Shown here: piece by piece, positions 45,196 to 57,800 of the stretch
Layout: each line of letters opens with the position of its first letter
Position numbering within the stretch: the stretch's first letter is position 1
DNA from: Brassica napus
Taxonomy: Eukaryota > Streptophyta > Magnoliopsida > Brassicales > Brassicaceae
Assembly (NCBI RefSeq): GCF_020379485.1
Contig: NC_063436.1
Coordinates: 37,949,512 to 38,013,511, forward strand
Length of the DNA stretch: 64,000 nt
Direction: 5' to 3'
The notes under the pieces: generated by a model
What the model saw: the letters and a program-made list of their open reading frames with translations, nothing else
What the model was told of the DNA's origin: nothing
The model's database searches: none
Position numbers and translations under genes: made by a program

Positions 45196-46109
45196 CCTTT
45201 GTTAGAATATTTCCCTTTAGTGATTCATAAATATGAATCCTTTAGCCATATGATTCTCTGATTGAATAGACATAAGCGGAAGCATACCTGATGTATCCAT
45301 TGCTTTAGGATCTGAAGTTAGGGAATAGATCTTCCAAAGTAATGGGACTGGGTCTGGGGCTGTCTAAGCATATACGCTGTTCATTTTCGTTGCACCTTGA
45401 CATACCACATCTAATTCTGGTATAAAGTTTGCTCCCAATACGAAATCATATTAATTAATACTTGGAAAATAATAATATAAGCTTTACCTTCTAATGCAAG
45501 TAAACATGGTAAGGTCTCTAATTACCACTTTCAAGCTCTTGGCCATCTTGGATGTTTAGACAAAGCATCAAAGACATTACAAAAGCATCTGAACTTAGGT
45601 TCTGTTTCCTTGGCAAACATTATTCTTTCCTCGATAGAAAAGTAAAGATAGCTTTTTAAGAAGGATTTAACAATAATTGGCCAACATGCATCACGCGTCT
45701 AATACCTTGCAAACCCATAATAAAAAAAAAATAGTACAGTGTTGAAGAGTTTTGAATTTGTATATGTAAATAAAGTGTAGCAGAATGGCAAAGATGATGC
45801 AACAAAAATCATCAAATGAGCAGAACTGTAATAGCATGCCAATGGACTGGTTCTCATTTAACTCATTTGATGATTAAAACAAATGCACTGTTGATTCTGT
45901 TTCACTTTATTTGTAAATTCATTATCAAGCTTTTAATCCAAACATTCAGTTTAAGTGGGATCCATTTGTTTATTTCTTGATTATCAGAAAATCTTCCCTG
46001 AAGTTATACTTGATGAGCGTCGCCATAACCAACGAAGTTGAAAACACGGACTCTTACCAGACATTAGCGTGATGACCATTCGCATTGGCAAGAAGGTTTT
46101 CACCGCAAA
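45196..46109. other. intergenic, nothing recognised
   Basis: Moderately AT-rich sequence with no ORF or repeat I can support. Confidence 0.5.
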
Positions 46110-46690
46110 TAAACACCAGTCATTGCCAGAGAAATATTGAAGCTGAGATGAGAAGATGAAGGCTTGAACTCAGGCAAACCATGGACATGTACAGCTCAGC
46201 GTCCAGAGAAGCACTTAATACAAAAGGGCTGTTAGAAATATAGATGTCAGCAGATATAGTTGATGATGAGTAAGCTCAGCTTGCTCCGTCTAAAACTTTA
46301 TGACTCCCATGTTTCTCTTGAAAAATTAGCATAACCTGTGTAAGAACCTCGGAGATTTGAGGAACTTAGGAGTGCTGAAGCGGCAGTCCTGGCTTTTCCA
46401 AAGATGGAGAAGGCCAAGTGTAGAGCTACAATGGAATCAAGTGTGAAAGCGCAGATGATGGCAGAACTAGAAGGAAGCAAGCAGAAATGAAAGAAAGAAG
46501 GGAATCACACGAGAAATATGGTGGTTGAATTCATTCGTACATAACGATGTCTGGTACAAAATATACACTTGATCACACCCCTAATGTTGCTCAGGAAATC
46601 CTCACAGGTTTCTTCATGTCCTGCATATGGGGTATTTGGTGTATGAGTTCATGGAAAATGGAAAATGGGAGCCTAGAGGAAAGTCTTTCA
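46110..46690 (+). pseudogene. U-box/USP-type receptor-like kinase relic
   Basis: Short blocks in shifting frames match the plant USP/U-box kinase family in order: LRQTMDMYSSASREAL (46,170-46,220), a coiled-coil segment RSAEAAVLAFPKMEKAKC (about 46,365-46,425), and a kinase-domain piece corresponding to RHPNMLL...YEFMENG (46,575-46,670). Frameshifts and stops separate them and the U-box and most of the kinase domain are missing. Not functional. Confidence 0.6.
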
Positions 46691-46745
46691 GAATAAATTA
46701 CCTTACGTGAAATATATGATACAATTACAAATCATTAAAACAATA

Positions 46746-47002
46746 CTCCCTCCGTTCCTAAAAGATCCATGTTATAGTTTTTTCACACTTATAAGAAAAC
46801 ATTTAAAATTGTATTTTCCATTACATTGTTTTTCTTAATTAACTATTCCCAATAACTTTTAACCAATGAGATTTTATTAAACACAATTGTATTTTTTGAA
46901 AAGTACAATTTTTCATTAATTAATGTCTTGAAAATGTAAAAAATGTATATTTTTGAAACAAATTATTTTTCTAAAAAATGGATCTATAAGAAACAGAGGG
47001 AG
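46746..47002. mobile_element. Stowaway-like MITE
   Basis: 257 bp with terminal inverted repeats CTCCCTCCGTTCCTAAAAG and its diverged complement, flanked by TA on both sides. These ends are typical of plant Tc1/mariner-type MITEs. Non-coding. Confidence 0.85.
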
Positions 47003-47181
47003 TATTAGTTAAAACTCACACGACGTAACACATTTCCTATAACATATCTTCTCGACAAATGGCACCTGCTAACCTAATAAAAGCAATCAGAGCATTGACA
47101 CATTTGAAAAGAAATTCGTCCAACCACACCTCTTATTTAGTTATAAACAATTAGATCTAATAAAAAATATTAAAAATAATG

Positions 47182-48874
47182 TTACACTATTAATAAAGCT
47201 GAATCCTTCATTTTCCTGATGAAAATTTCATCAATAGAATTTGTCTAAAAAATTAACACTACAATTTGTAAAAGTTTATTAAATATTCCACATTTTCATC
47301 ATATTATAGGTTTAAACCAAATTTATTAATAGAATATTTAATAATCCAGAATTTGTTTTTGATCAATTTTTTAATCTAGCAGAACATTTGACATCAATTT
47401 AAAATAATATTTTCGCACATAATTAATAATCTTATTATATAATTGTTGTCCAAGTGAAGGAGATATAGCTGAGAGAAACAGCAAAGAGGCTTGAGAGGAA
47501 GAGAGGGCAAGTGGTTCAGAAATGGTGAGGATGAGATTAAGCGAGAGAAAATCTAGAGAAAGACAAAAAGAGACCAAAGGAACTACAGAAAAAAACTAGG
47601 AAAATGCCTCAATCAGCAATTGAGAATCAGTCTATAAGGGTTTTCATTTATTCATATCAGTCTATGGTTTTATCAACAAGAAGACAGAGTGTGTTTTAAG
47701 TATAGCTAATTAGAGATGCACATGAATATATTCTCTTTTGATGCTGCACATTAGCTAATTATAGTTTCCTTGGTTTTCAATTACATGCACCAATCTCAAA
47801 AGAATCATATGATATACTGGAATGAACACAATCCCATAAATTTAGAACTGAATTTTAAAAATAAATTTGGCAAAATATTCAGTCATATGTTTATTTAAAT
47901 ATTGATAATTAATATTATGTTTTGATTCTTTTTAAAAAAAAAAATAATTTCCTATTATAGTGAATTATATTTTCATTTAAATTAGTAATTTTAAAATAAA
48001 ATATGTAAAATAAATAAAAATACATGTACATTCAATATATACAAAATATAAAATAATCAATGTTTTGAGTGTTAAACCTAATCACAACAATAAAACTCAA
48101 ATTTACTTACTATATATATATATATATATAAAAAGTCAATCAAACATTTAAGAAAATGTATACCATTCCAATCTTGAAAATCATGTCATGCTAATACAAA
48201 CTTAAAATCTGTATAAAGACTAATAAAAAAATAAAATATAAAGAATTTTAGTTAAGATATATACGAAGATGATATAAAATATGTTCTCATTATAAAAAAT
48301 ATTACAAAAAGAAAGATAATAACTAAAATATTATAATGTCTTAAAATATATCTGATGAACAAATTAAAAACAAAAACAACTTATTATCTTTCTTTTTGTA
48401 AAAAGTCAATCAAACATTTAAGAAAATGTATACCATTCCAATCTTGAAAATCATGTCATGCTAATACAAACTTAAAATCTGTATAAAGACTAATAAAAAA
48501 ATAAAATATAAAGAATTTTAGTTAAGATATATACGAAGATGATATAAAATATGTTCTCTTTATAAAAAATATTACAAAAAGAAAGATAATAACTAAAATA
48601 TTATAATGTCTTAAAATATATCTGATGAACAAATTAAAAACAAAAACAAGTTAGAAACAAAAAGAAGTTAGAAAAATAAAAGAACATCAAACATTAAGTA
48701 AAATGAATATAATAGCCTGCCTTACTTAAAAAATTTTAAATGACAAAAATCATTATTTTATAGATCTTTTGAAAATGCAAACCTAAAACACAAACCCAAA
48801 CCCAAAAATCATACAAAAAAAAAACTTAGATCACAAGTAAATTATATCCCGTCCGTAGAGCGGATCTATCCTAG
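47182..48874 (+). mobile_element. probable non-autonomous Helitron
   Basis: The 5' region reads ACACTATTAATAAAGCTGAAT, like Brassicaceae Helitron starts. The 3' end has a GC-rich hairpin (48,850-48,866) about 5 bases before CTAG, followed by T. Very AT-rich and without coding sequence; it contains the 270-bp tandem duplication and a (TA)n run at 48,112-48,130. Confidence 0.5.
48131..48649. repeat. 270-bp-period direct duplication with inverted junction
   Basis: 48,131-48,379 and 48,401-48,649 are almost identical. The 21 bases between them are a perfect inverted copy of an internal segment (about 48,302-48,322). Confidence 0.85.
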
Positions 48875-49337
48875 TTCTTATATACGAAGAATTTTGGCTA
48901 AGATCCCATATATTCAGCGCCCACACGAGTCTTGACACCAAATCCATATATGGCCAAGTGGCCTTATCTTTGAGCAAGTTATCTTCGACATCTGATATGT
49001 GGCAGTCATTTCCATCTCTATCTTACTTATAAATTGTTATTTTCATGTATTTCGCCTGGACGTAAATCATAAATATTTTATTCATGTTGTCTAGCTGGAA
49101 GATAGAAAAAAAGAGTTATTAAAACAGAAGATTTATTAATTCATACAACAAGAAATGATACAACACCACCACAATTGACCGTATAAGAAACCAAAATAAA
49201 AATAACTGTGAACTTTAGAGTTGTAGGAATCACATACACACATACATAAATAAACACACACGCACACAAAACACTAGAAACCAAGACGATATGTATGTTA
49301 CATGAAGTGTGATGGTTGTATATGATAAGAATCTTGA
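48875..49337. other. intergenic 3' flank of the 8CM gene
   Basis: No ORF supported. The segment 49,140-49,337 probably contains the 3' UTR of the minus-strand gene; several A/T-rich AATAAA-like stretches occur on minus but none can be assigned. Confidence 0.4.
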
Positions 49338-49751
49338 TTAGCATTGGAAGCCAGGGGGAACCTTTTTGCTACAAACATTGAGCAGCAGACTGAGAGATAT
49401 CGGGATGTTCAAGTTGTTCCCAAGGATATTAGCCTTGAGCGCGGTGCAAAGACAAGCAGCAGCCTCAAGATCAGCCAGTCCTTTTATAAGCGTGCAACAT
49501 GGCTCGACCGGTGGTTGGCCAAGGGTAACGTTGAGTAGACCGTTGAGAACGTTGGCGCAGACTCCAAGCTTAAGGGCGTCTCTAGGGCATTTGGCTGTGG
49601 CAGGGCTAGGGCTTGGGGTTGGTTTAGGTTCAGGGTTAGGTTTTGGCTTGGGAGAAGGGCAACCGCAGTTACCGCAGGCTGAGATTGTTGTGAAGAAGAG
49701 GATGTTGAGAATCAAGAAAATGGCTAAAGAGCTTGTGGTTCTTGAACTCAT
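49338..49751 (-). CDS. hybrid proline-rich 8-cysteine-motif protein
   Basis: An intact, intronless 137-residue ORF. Residues 1-25 form a signal peptide ([18 protein letters not shown]). Then come CGNCGC, a short Pro/Lys-rich segment ([16 protein letters not shown], about 32-50), and the eight-cysteine domain with the order C, C, CC, CxC, C, C ([12 protein letters not shown] ... PCC ... CLC ... [13 protein letters not shown]). This is the DC2.15/pEARLI1-like family related to lipid-transfer proteins, secreted to the cell wall; members are linked to stress and growth responses. Length and cysteine spacing are normal, and the start is the first Met. Paralog assignment is not possible here. It is the only apparently intact host gene in the window. 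Confidence 0.92.
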   Translation of the reverse strand: MSSRTTSSLAIFLILNILFFTTISACGNCGCPSPKPKPNPEPKPTPSPSPATAKCPRDALKLGVCANVLNGLLNVTLGQPPVEPCCTLIKGLADLEAAACLCTALKANILGNNLNIPISLSLLLNVCSKKVPPGFQC

Positions 49752-49831
49752 TGTTAAATTCCTCTTTTTGCTTCCAAAGGGACTTTGGTGTGTGTGAATT
49801 GGAATGAGGAGAAAATGGAGGGTTCGAGATG

Positions 49832-49841
49832 GCTTTTATAA
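49832..49841 (-). promoter_or_regulatory. TATA box of the 8CM gene
   Basis: TATAAAAGCC on minus, about 80 bp upstream of the ATG, a usual distance for a plant core promoter. Confidence 0.65.
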
Positions 49842-49851
49842 TAGTTCGAAG

Positions 49852-50472
49852 GATGGGCCAAGATATTGTATGACCTAATATGGTGATTTTTATTAGAATA
49901 TTCGTGAAGTTCTAAATCTTCAGTTTATACTTCTTGTAGATTACAGATAAAAAGAGGTTGTGTTTTATTATAACGTCTTTAATTTATTTATTTTGCAAAT
50001 AACTGTTCGTAAATACAAAATGATTGCACATAATTATTTTTTGTAGCAAAAGTTTCATACAATTTTACTGGATAAGTAGTGATCATTAATCAGTAAACTT
50101 AGCTATAATCATAATATGGAGAATAATAAACACGGAGAACTATAGCATCGATTTTTATAACGAATGATCAACATATATAAATCAAATTTGTGTTGTTATT
50201 AGTTTGGTGTGTACTGAATTCACATTAGATTTTGTTCGATTATGTTAATATATTGAGGCCCAATATTGAAACCATGGGTGGGTCCATAGAACATTGATCT
50301 GGCAATCGACAGATGGATTTTTGAAGGTCAATTTTTGGAGTTTTATAAGAGCACCCAATGGGGGTTTTTACTCTCGAAGCTCTAAAAATGCATATATATA
50401 TATATATATAAGTATATATAAATATTAATATTTAATTGAAAATTTATAAAAGTTAGAAAAACCTGGAATTAA

Positions 50473-50537
<65 letters not shown>

Positions 50538-51040
50538 CACCATGATAGAAAAGAACCTTTCATTGAGGTGCTCTAAGGTTCTCTCAATTAGGATAAAATT
50601 ATTTTTCACGAGCTTATCCTTAAAGGTTACGGTAGTAGTTTTTAATCAACACAACTGCAGTATTTAATGTACGCCAAAATTTCAAGTCATTTGCTCTGAA
50701 ACCTAGGTATATTATCCAATAAAGTGAACGTTCTGACATATTGAGAGATATAATCCCTTAGATGTCAAGATAAGGAAACCTCAGTGCATATTTTCGTTAC
50801 TTGCCTATTTGTGGTTCAGGTGTGAAAAATAATTCCCTTCAATCAAGTAGTTCACCTAGCTATAGAGAATGATTTTAAGAAAGCCATAGTCCACTTCAGA
50901 TATAAGCTATGTCTCCCACCAACAGAAATTTCTAGCAGCATCCTTCCTTAGGTATGCTGGTTAATCTGGATGGAACAAAACTCTTGATCTTCGAAACAAA
51001 GTCGTCTAATCGGTCCTGCTGATGTAGCAACAAGAGCACT
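49852..51040. other. intergenic with (AT)n microsatellites
   Basis: No gene. (TA)n runs at about 50,391-50,410 and a long (AT)n at about 50,478-50,534. Confidence 0.6.
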
Positions 51041-51533
51041 GATGTTAGCGAAGGAATGGATTGTAGCACAAGAGCACAAACCAAAAATGAATCAATACTT
51101 ACCAGACCTGACAAAGACCAGACGAACATCGATGATCGCAGAAACAGAGACAACATGCAAAACCGACGCGGCTTGAAACAAACAATCGAAGCAGGCTGGC
51201 CTCGCTTAGATCTTCATGGCAATAGGTTTCAGCCATCCTCTCCAAGGATCGAGCACTTAAACCTTCATAAACTTTCCTCTCATGGTGGAAGCTTTAGTAA
51301 TGCGACTCGCCATCATCAAGGCAGTGACCCTAGAGAATTCCAAATATCAAATGTCCTTCGACAACCTATTGCTCATTAGAAAAATTAATCGAGAGTTGCA
51401 AGTTAAAGAAATTCATGGAATAGTGCGTGACATCCATGAAATCTCCTCTGCTTTCGTTAAAACCTCTTTTTGTCATGTTCATCGCAAACTCAACGGAGAA
51501 GCCGATGCGTTAGCTAAGGCCTCCTTGGGATAA
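51041..51533 (+). pseudogene. RNase H-type relic (LINE-like)
   Basis: Reads in two frames as the RNase H domain common at the end of plant non-LTR elements: AKEWIVAQEH, then TTCKTDAA followed by TGA where Trp is usual, and after a frameshift SDN-like MSFDNLLLIRKIN and HRKLNGEADALAKASLG. The downstream TTAAGCCCAA...TTGAATGAAG resembles the 3' end of such relics. The RT part is not present. Confidence 0.65.
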
Positions 51534-51771
51534 GTTTATGTATTAAGCCCAATCATGGGTTCACTTGGTCATAGGTCTTTTTATATTATTGAATGAAGTT
51601 GTGTACAAAAAGACATATCGAGAGATGTTTCGACCTATTAAGAGATATCTATTTTTATTAAAACATAAACATTCAATTGAATCCAAATTTTTTGGAGTAT
51701 TTTAAATTAAATATAGTTTTTATTATAAAGTAATTATGAAAATAATAGTATATTATTTTTTATTAAAAGGT

Positions 51772-51845
51772 CGAACAATCTTAGCTTATTGGTTAAGGCT
51801 TCTACACCCAGGTCTAGAGTTCGAATCCTACGCTATGCATTTTGT
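51772..51845 (+). repeat. possible tRNA-derived SINE head
   Basis: An A-box-like TAGCTTATTGGTTA (51,782-51,795) and a B-box-like AGTTCGAATCC (51,819-51,829) are spaced as in a tRNA, but no complete cloverleaf or 3' tail is clear. Confidence 0.35.
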
Positions 51846-52546
51846 TGCAGTTTATAGGATACGAAGCTTATCTGAGGATCTAGACCTACTGTAGGTGGAT
51901 CCGTTCATTTTGGTATTCTGCTGCAGAGAGAGCCAGTCTTTCGTAGATGTTGGATATGCATAACCGTTCGTCGATTCAAGTGTTACGGTAAGAGCTTCAT
52001 CGTGAAATTCTTATATGTGGAGCTATTCATCAGTATCATGTATGTTCAGATAGTTGATCATCGTATGTGATAAAGTTAAAAATTATATGATGATGTAGTG
52101 TTACCTAGTGTTAACAAAAACAGCATAATGATTTATCTTGTGTCCAAACAATGGAAATTATTATAATCGAATAAAACATTCAAATAATTTATGAAAAATC
52201 AAAATAAGTATTACTTATTTTTGCATGTAAGATACTACCAAATAATTTCAGCCAATATCAAATCAATTAAAGTAGTGGATTATTTTATTTGTATTTTATA
52301 TATAAACTTAAATTCTTTTGAATTTAAATAAAATTTCATATTATATTAAATACTGTATAGAAAAATATAATAAATTGATATCAAATAAATTTTATAATTA
52401 AAAATTTACCAAAATATATCATACAATTAAATAAATAAATTAAAGAAATTTTATCAAAAATTCATAACAAAAAATTTGAACTACCTACAAGTTAATTAAA
52501 TAATGTCTTATACAATTTCATATTTAATAAACAAAAATAGAATAAT

Positions 52547-52590
<44 letters not shown>

Positions 52591-52689
52591 TCAAATATAC
52601 TAAAATAGCTTATATCTTATTAAAACATAAACATTCCTATCGGATCCAACTTTTTTGTATGATTTTAGTCCAAAATATAGAATTGCTAA
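51846..52689. other. AT-rich intergenic, Helitron-like 5' ends
   Basis: No gene. ATTAAAACATAAACATTC follows TCTAT at 51,648 and recurs near 52,618, similar to Brassicaceae Helitron 5' termini; matching 3' ends were not found. (TA)n at about 52,549-52,583. Confidence 0.35.
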
Positions 52690-53207
52690 GGTGATAAATA
52701 TCCTTCAAAGAATTGTTATTAATTCTTGTGTTCTAGAGTAGCTAACTAGAACCTTGAACTTAGGATAGTGGACAACTACGACGGTAGGTTCTACACCAGA
52801 ATAGATTCTCTCGAGCTAGGATTGTTTAGAAATAAGCGACATCTGATTTAGACAATACTAGTGAACCTATCAATCAACTCGCTAAAGGCTTTCGGAGAGA
52901 ACATCGATTGACGCTCTTACCATAGCATCGATCATCCATATCAACAAGCGACATCTAAGATATTGGACTTAGTCAATAGGATTGATTCAACAGCGAAAAC
53001 TAGAGTACTTTCTCATAAGAAGTCGAGTTCTAGGAATAACAACTACCTTGTTCGCCCTGCTTATTTACTATTCTAATAATTTATCTAGCTTAATCACTGT
53101 TGATTAGGATCTATTTGGTGTTCTAGCTCCTTGTGGATTCGCTCCCTAATTACTACAGCTGAACTTCTTATTTGAAAGAGTAAAAGTTACTATTTAGAGT
53201 GATATCA
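52690..53207 (+). mobile_element. Athila-type LTR 3' fragment
   Basis: The last 120 bp match the reverse complement of 8,000-8,120 (AGCTCCTTGTGGATTCG through to GATATCA). ATCGAT motifs near 52,905 and 52,926 are decayed versions of the family A motif. No PBS follows, so a truncated or solo LTR remnant. Confidence 0.65.
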
Positions 53208-53707
53208 CTTGGAAAGGAGTTAGTAAAACACTTTATCTATGTAAAGATAAGCCTTAGTTATTATCCTCATATAATATTTTAAGAAATAAATAAAACATTG
53301 TACTTGTATATATTATTCTCTGTATAAGACTCATCTTGTACTTTCAAGAGAGCGCAGATTATTCTACACCGGAGCTTTTTAGACAAGGATATTTCTTAAA
53401 AAATATGAAACCCAGAGCCAATTCTGTATTCTGACCCAAACCGTCAATTTTGTTAATCTGTATTTCAACCCCCATATGTTAATGCTTTTTCAAAGAACTT
53501 AAGGTATGACTGGTTTTCTCGCTACCACCTTCAGACACAGCTTTTGCGGTTGGTAGTGGTTGTTGGTGTTTTGCAACAATCACCCAAGCCGCTCTAAACC
53601 GTTTCAAACCGCTCTAAACCGTTTCAAACTGCTTTAAACCTCATAAATTCAAAAGCTTGTTCCAGTTAGCGTCTCCGGTTGCGGGCGGTTGTGGGACGAT
53701 AAGTTTT
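53208..53707. other. intergenic with short tandem repeat
   Basis: No gene. ACCGCTCTAAACCGTTTCAA-like 20-bp units repeat two and a half times at 53,589-53,640. The flanking GGTTGCGGGCGGTTG style sequence hints at a hAT-type non-autonomous element reaching to about 54,560, but its ends are unclear. Confidence 0.4.
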
Positions 53708-54262
53708 GGGAAATTGCCACAAATACCACATTCATAATACCACTTTTCATGTTTACACTAACCACTTTTACCCTCACTTTTAATGAAGCGTAAAATACAA
53801 TTATACCCTTAGGGTTAACTAATCTAGACTTAGGGTTTAAACTTGAGGGTTGGGTAGAGTTTTTGGAATGTGAAATTTATGATTATAATAAATATATAAA
53901 TACTTAAAAAATATATAAATTTTTTTTTAAAATAGTTTTAAACATAATTTTCGTTATTCAAAAAGAAATTTGAAAAAAAATAAAAAAAAATTCGAAAAAA
54001 CTAATTCAAAAATAAAATTTATAAAAAAGTTTGAATTTGAAAAAGTATAATTCAAAAACATAAATTTTTTTTTTATTTTTTTACTTTTTTAATTTTTTTT
54101 TTATTTTTTTTTTAATTTAAATAATGATTTATTATATATATAAATAACAAGGGCATAATAGTCTTTTGCTACTTAATGAAGAAAATATTTTTGAAAATGT
54201 CTCATTAGTGGTGGTAAAAATGAAAAGTGGTACCATGAAAATGGTAAACATGTAATTTTCCC
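53708..54262. mobile_element. Mutator-type MITE, 9-bp TSD
   Basis: 555 bp, starting GGGAAATTGCC and ending with a diverged inverted counterpart (AATTTTCCC). The 9-bp duplication ATAAGTTTT flanks it (53,699-53,707 and 54,263-54,271), the length made by Mutator-like transposases. Inverted homology continues inward (TACCACTTTTCAT on both sides). Non-coding, with A/T homopolymers in the middle. Confidence 0.8.
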
Positions 54263-54271
54263 ATAAGTTTT

Positions 54272-55397
54272 TGTTTTTTTAAAACAATATAAATACAAAA
54301 TTAAAAATATTCAATAAAATTTTAAATTGGAATTATAAAATACTACAATATATCTATTATATTTTAATTAATATTACAAAATTTTAAAATAAAAATATTT
54401 TCTATAATTTTTTAAAATTTTAAACTATAACTTTCTAAATATAATTTTTATATTTATTATAATATTATATTTTTGATATTTTTATAATTATATAAAATTT
54501 AAATATTGTTAATTATTTAACGGCTGATGCATTTGGTAGTTAACCAGTTATAAGTATCCCGCTAACTCACCAATTTCTAACCGCAGAATCAGTCGAAGAA
54601 ATCTTTATTATCAATTCCATAGTGATTCTCAATTTCCATCATTTAACACATTATTCAGGTTACGTGATAGAGATATTGCTAATCCTCGTTTGCCCATCAC
54701 AAAACAATTCAAAATAAGATGAGAAAATGAGAAACATATTTTGAGGTTTCCTTACGTAAATCATTGTACACGTGTCATGTAGATGATAAATGATTTATCC
54801 AATTGACAGATTGTGTACTTGTGTCTCAAAAGCATTTACCAATTCTGTACACAAATCTTTTATGTGGAAGTTATTTTAATATCAGTTCACTATTATAATA
54901 GTTATTATATGTGAGTAGTGGCGATCTATAATATTAAAACATAAATATTATTTAGAATTAATTTTGACTTATATACACAATATAAAATTATAATATTTAT
55001 GATATTTAAAGAGTGAATTAGGTGGAAAACATAAGAAGAAGTGGAAATTGGGTATAAGTCCACAAAACTTAAACTGGCCAACGTGCGCATGAGTAATGCT
55101 GAGAAAAGACCAGAGTAACCTTACCGATTCGACTTCATTCGTTTAGGGTCTAGGGTAAGTCTGACAGCGGATATTTAGAAAGATTTACGGAGATCTTAAA
55201 CAATATTTAGATAAGATATAATTATATTGCCTCGGTAAATGATTTCCTAACAGTGGCTTCTGAGAGACAATCCCGCACCACAACATCTCTGACGCATTCG
55301 GCGTTACAGGAAACCAAATCCATCAAAAGATTTGCCGCCTCTACATACGAGAATTGTGTAGTGATTATATTGTCTCTCTCTAATTTTTCTGAGCGTC
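54272..55397. other. AT-rich intergenic
   Basis: No gene. A Helitron-like 5' start (TCTATAATATTAAAACATAA) lies at 54,925. The last 250 bp become less AT-rich and form the upstream region of the MULE gene. Confidence 0.45.
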
Positions 55398-55801
55398 TAT
55401 AAAAGAAAGAAACCGGTTCTATGAAATCTCAGTCACGGAAGTCTTTCTCCAACCGAAAAAGCTAAACATTCCAAGATCTCTCATCTGAGGTCAGTTATCT
55501 TCGAAACCCTAATTATTCGAATGTCGTTGATTTATAACAAGGAATCAGTATGTGTTCCATTAATTTTTAGTCTGAAGTAGTTTCGATCTTTGTCAGAGTT
55601 AGCGTTATAGCTTGAGTCTAATTAGCGTCTATTAGATATTTGTAAGAATTTAGGTCACTTAGGTTCGATACCCTAATCATTTGACTCTTATTAATTTATA
55701 ACAAGAAATCTGTTTGTCTTCCATTATTTTTGTCGGGCAATAAATGATAGTATTTATTACGATTCTTGCTGATTGTTGATGATTTTTGTATATAAAAACA
55801 G
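55398..55801 (+). promoter_or_regulatory. promoter and 5'UTR intron of MULE gene
   Basis: TATAAAAG at 55,398-55,405, a leader, donor CTGAG/GTCAGT at 55,490 and acceptor AAAACAG ending at 55,801, four bases before the ATG. The 312-bp intron in the leader is typical of plants. Confidence 0.55.
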
Positions 55802-55804
55802 GAT

Positions 55805-57333
55805 ATGGGTCGTGTGTTTCGTGTTTGGCATGGTGATTGGAAGAAAAACCGACAACAGCAATGGTTCTTTGTGCTGAAGGCTTCGGATTACGGTTTCACG
55901 TTGTACATGGATTCTTCTGAGACTTACGAGACCGTCGAAGCCACTCTGAGAGAACAGTATCTGCTCCACGAGACAACTCCCCTCGTGCTGACATAGGGGC
56001 TGCCTGATTGGATGATATTCCCAAGTGGGCCCGCACCGCCGATGATACTGTCTACAACGGCCGACTGATTACTGTAATGTCCCGAAGGCCACCGCTGACA
56101 GATGTGAACTTGATGGTGACTATGGGTGCAAGGCCGGTAGCTGAGTCCCAGTGTATTCTTCTGTCCGAATTCTCAGTCGGACCAAATCGCTACGTTGTTG
56201 ACGGCACTGAGGATGCAGCTGCGAAGGCACGTTATGATAGTAAGTTGTTACTTTAAGAACTTCTAAATCTACTGTCTGGTTAAATTTCTTTGTATAACAT
56301 TGTATTATATTTTTTTGCAGGCTTGGTGCATGGACATCGCATTCCAACCAGTGTAGCGGTGTTGAACGAGATATTTGGGAAACAGGATATGCTAATCTTC
56401 CACCGCATAGCACTGGAGATGAACCACGCTGATAGTAATCAAGAAATGGAAATTATAAATCTTGATGATGATGAGGACATGCTGGATGTTCAACCTCTCC
56501 AAACAATCCCACCAGCTAACGGTAGAGCTGATCCAGGTACTTTAAACTTTTGATTAACAATATTGTAATGTCTCAAGACTATAACTCTAACCTAAATTCG
56601 TAGTTTACGGTTTACATATAAATTTCAAATGTCTTTGGTAACAATTTTCATTTAATTGTTAATGCAGAAACCAGTCATTCAAACCAACCTCCATCTCTAA
56701 CCGCTATGAGTGCTACGGGGGCTCCACCTGTGATGTGGGATGTGGGGATTGACTTGATTAACTACCCCGAATTTTACAACAATCAGATGAATGGAAGTTT
56801 TGAGAGTAGCGACACAGACTTCTGGAATGGGCTCATCGAAGAGGCATCAAACTCTACTGCAGCAGACAGCGTTGACAACATCGGACTTCCGGTGGAAGTT
56901 CAACTCAGCCCGTCAACACTTTTGTTGAACTGAAGATCGGATCTGATGGTGAAAGGGCAGGCGAGAGTGGACCTGCTGACATCGAGGGAATCTCTTCCGC
57001 GGGATCAACTGCTGTCACAGAAGCTCAACTCGTGGAAAAGGGGATGGAGTTAAGTGAAGAAAGTGGAGGTAGTAAATTAAAAACAGATATTTACATAAAA
57101 TAGTTTATCTAACATTTGAACACATTATTGACAATGTTTCAGACAACGTAGGTGTTGCACCGGTTGAAGTCGAAGTTCCACCAGTCGAGCCTGCTGAGAA
57201 GATACCAACTGATGCGTCCCACCTGATGGACGGACCTGGTTTGACTCTCACTCTTGCATGTGGACCCTCGGAGGGAACAGGGGGCAAGGCCGAAGCAATC
57301 AAGGTGACCGAGACTTCGTCTGAAGGGAGCTAG
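55805..57333 (+). pseudogene. MULE protein N-terminal part, four exons
   Basis: Exons 55,805-56,239, 56,321-56,536, 56,668-57,067 and 57,143-57,333 with GT-AG borders. The start MGRVFRVWHGDW and the segment LLHETTPLVLT...LPDWMIFPSG are characteristic of the N-terminal region of plant Mutator-like transposase proteins. An acidic linker (INLDDDEDML) and Ser/Thr-rich exons follow. Damage: TAG at 55,994-55,996, further stops and a frameshift near 56,060, and a frameshift near 56,917. The last exon ends at TAG 57,331. The transposase domain itself lies 1.8 kb further on, beyond a Helitron. Confidence 0.6.
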
Positions 57334-57800
57334 CCAGAAGGTGGGTGCTTCGCCTGAATCTCTATAGAAGATTCACTAATGTATAATTACTAAGGAAACG
57401 GATGCTAAAATAGTTTTTAACGGGGGTTGTGGGTTTTTGTTAGCCGGTTAATATAAAGTTTAATCACAGAGGTTGGTTTTTGGGTGGTTAAACTTTTGCT
57501 TAACCAGGCTGGGTTTAGTATTTTGGAAAATAATCAACTTTGGATCATGTCTTTTGGACCCAATGAGATTATGTAAGGGGCGGGCTTGACCGAACCCAAG
57601 TGGTTAGGATCTTAATGTTATGGTGCTTTTCGAACTGATGTTGTAATGGAATGTCTCAAAAGTTATAATATGATAAAAATGTTGTCCACAACTTATATTT
57701 ATTGCCTTAACACTCAATGTCAATCTAAATTCTTAGGCACAAAAACGCACGTTGATAACACATATGTTGTAAAAATAATATATCAATGATTTGTTTAATA
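57334..57800. other. intergenic between MULE parts
   Basis: No ORF supported; GT-rich then AT-rich sequence up to the Helitron. Confidence 0.5.

Noticed and set aside
49344..49797. Plus-strand ORFs opposite the 8-cysteine-motif gene
   Set aside because: Antisense shadows of a clearly conserved minus-strand gene.
53504..54560. hAT-type element around the Mutator MITE
   Set aside because: Ends resemble each other loosely (TATGACTGGTT and TATAACTGGTT) but no 8-bp duplication could be found.
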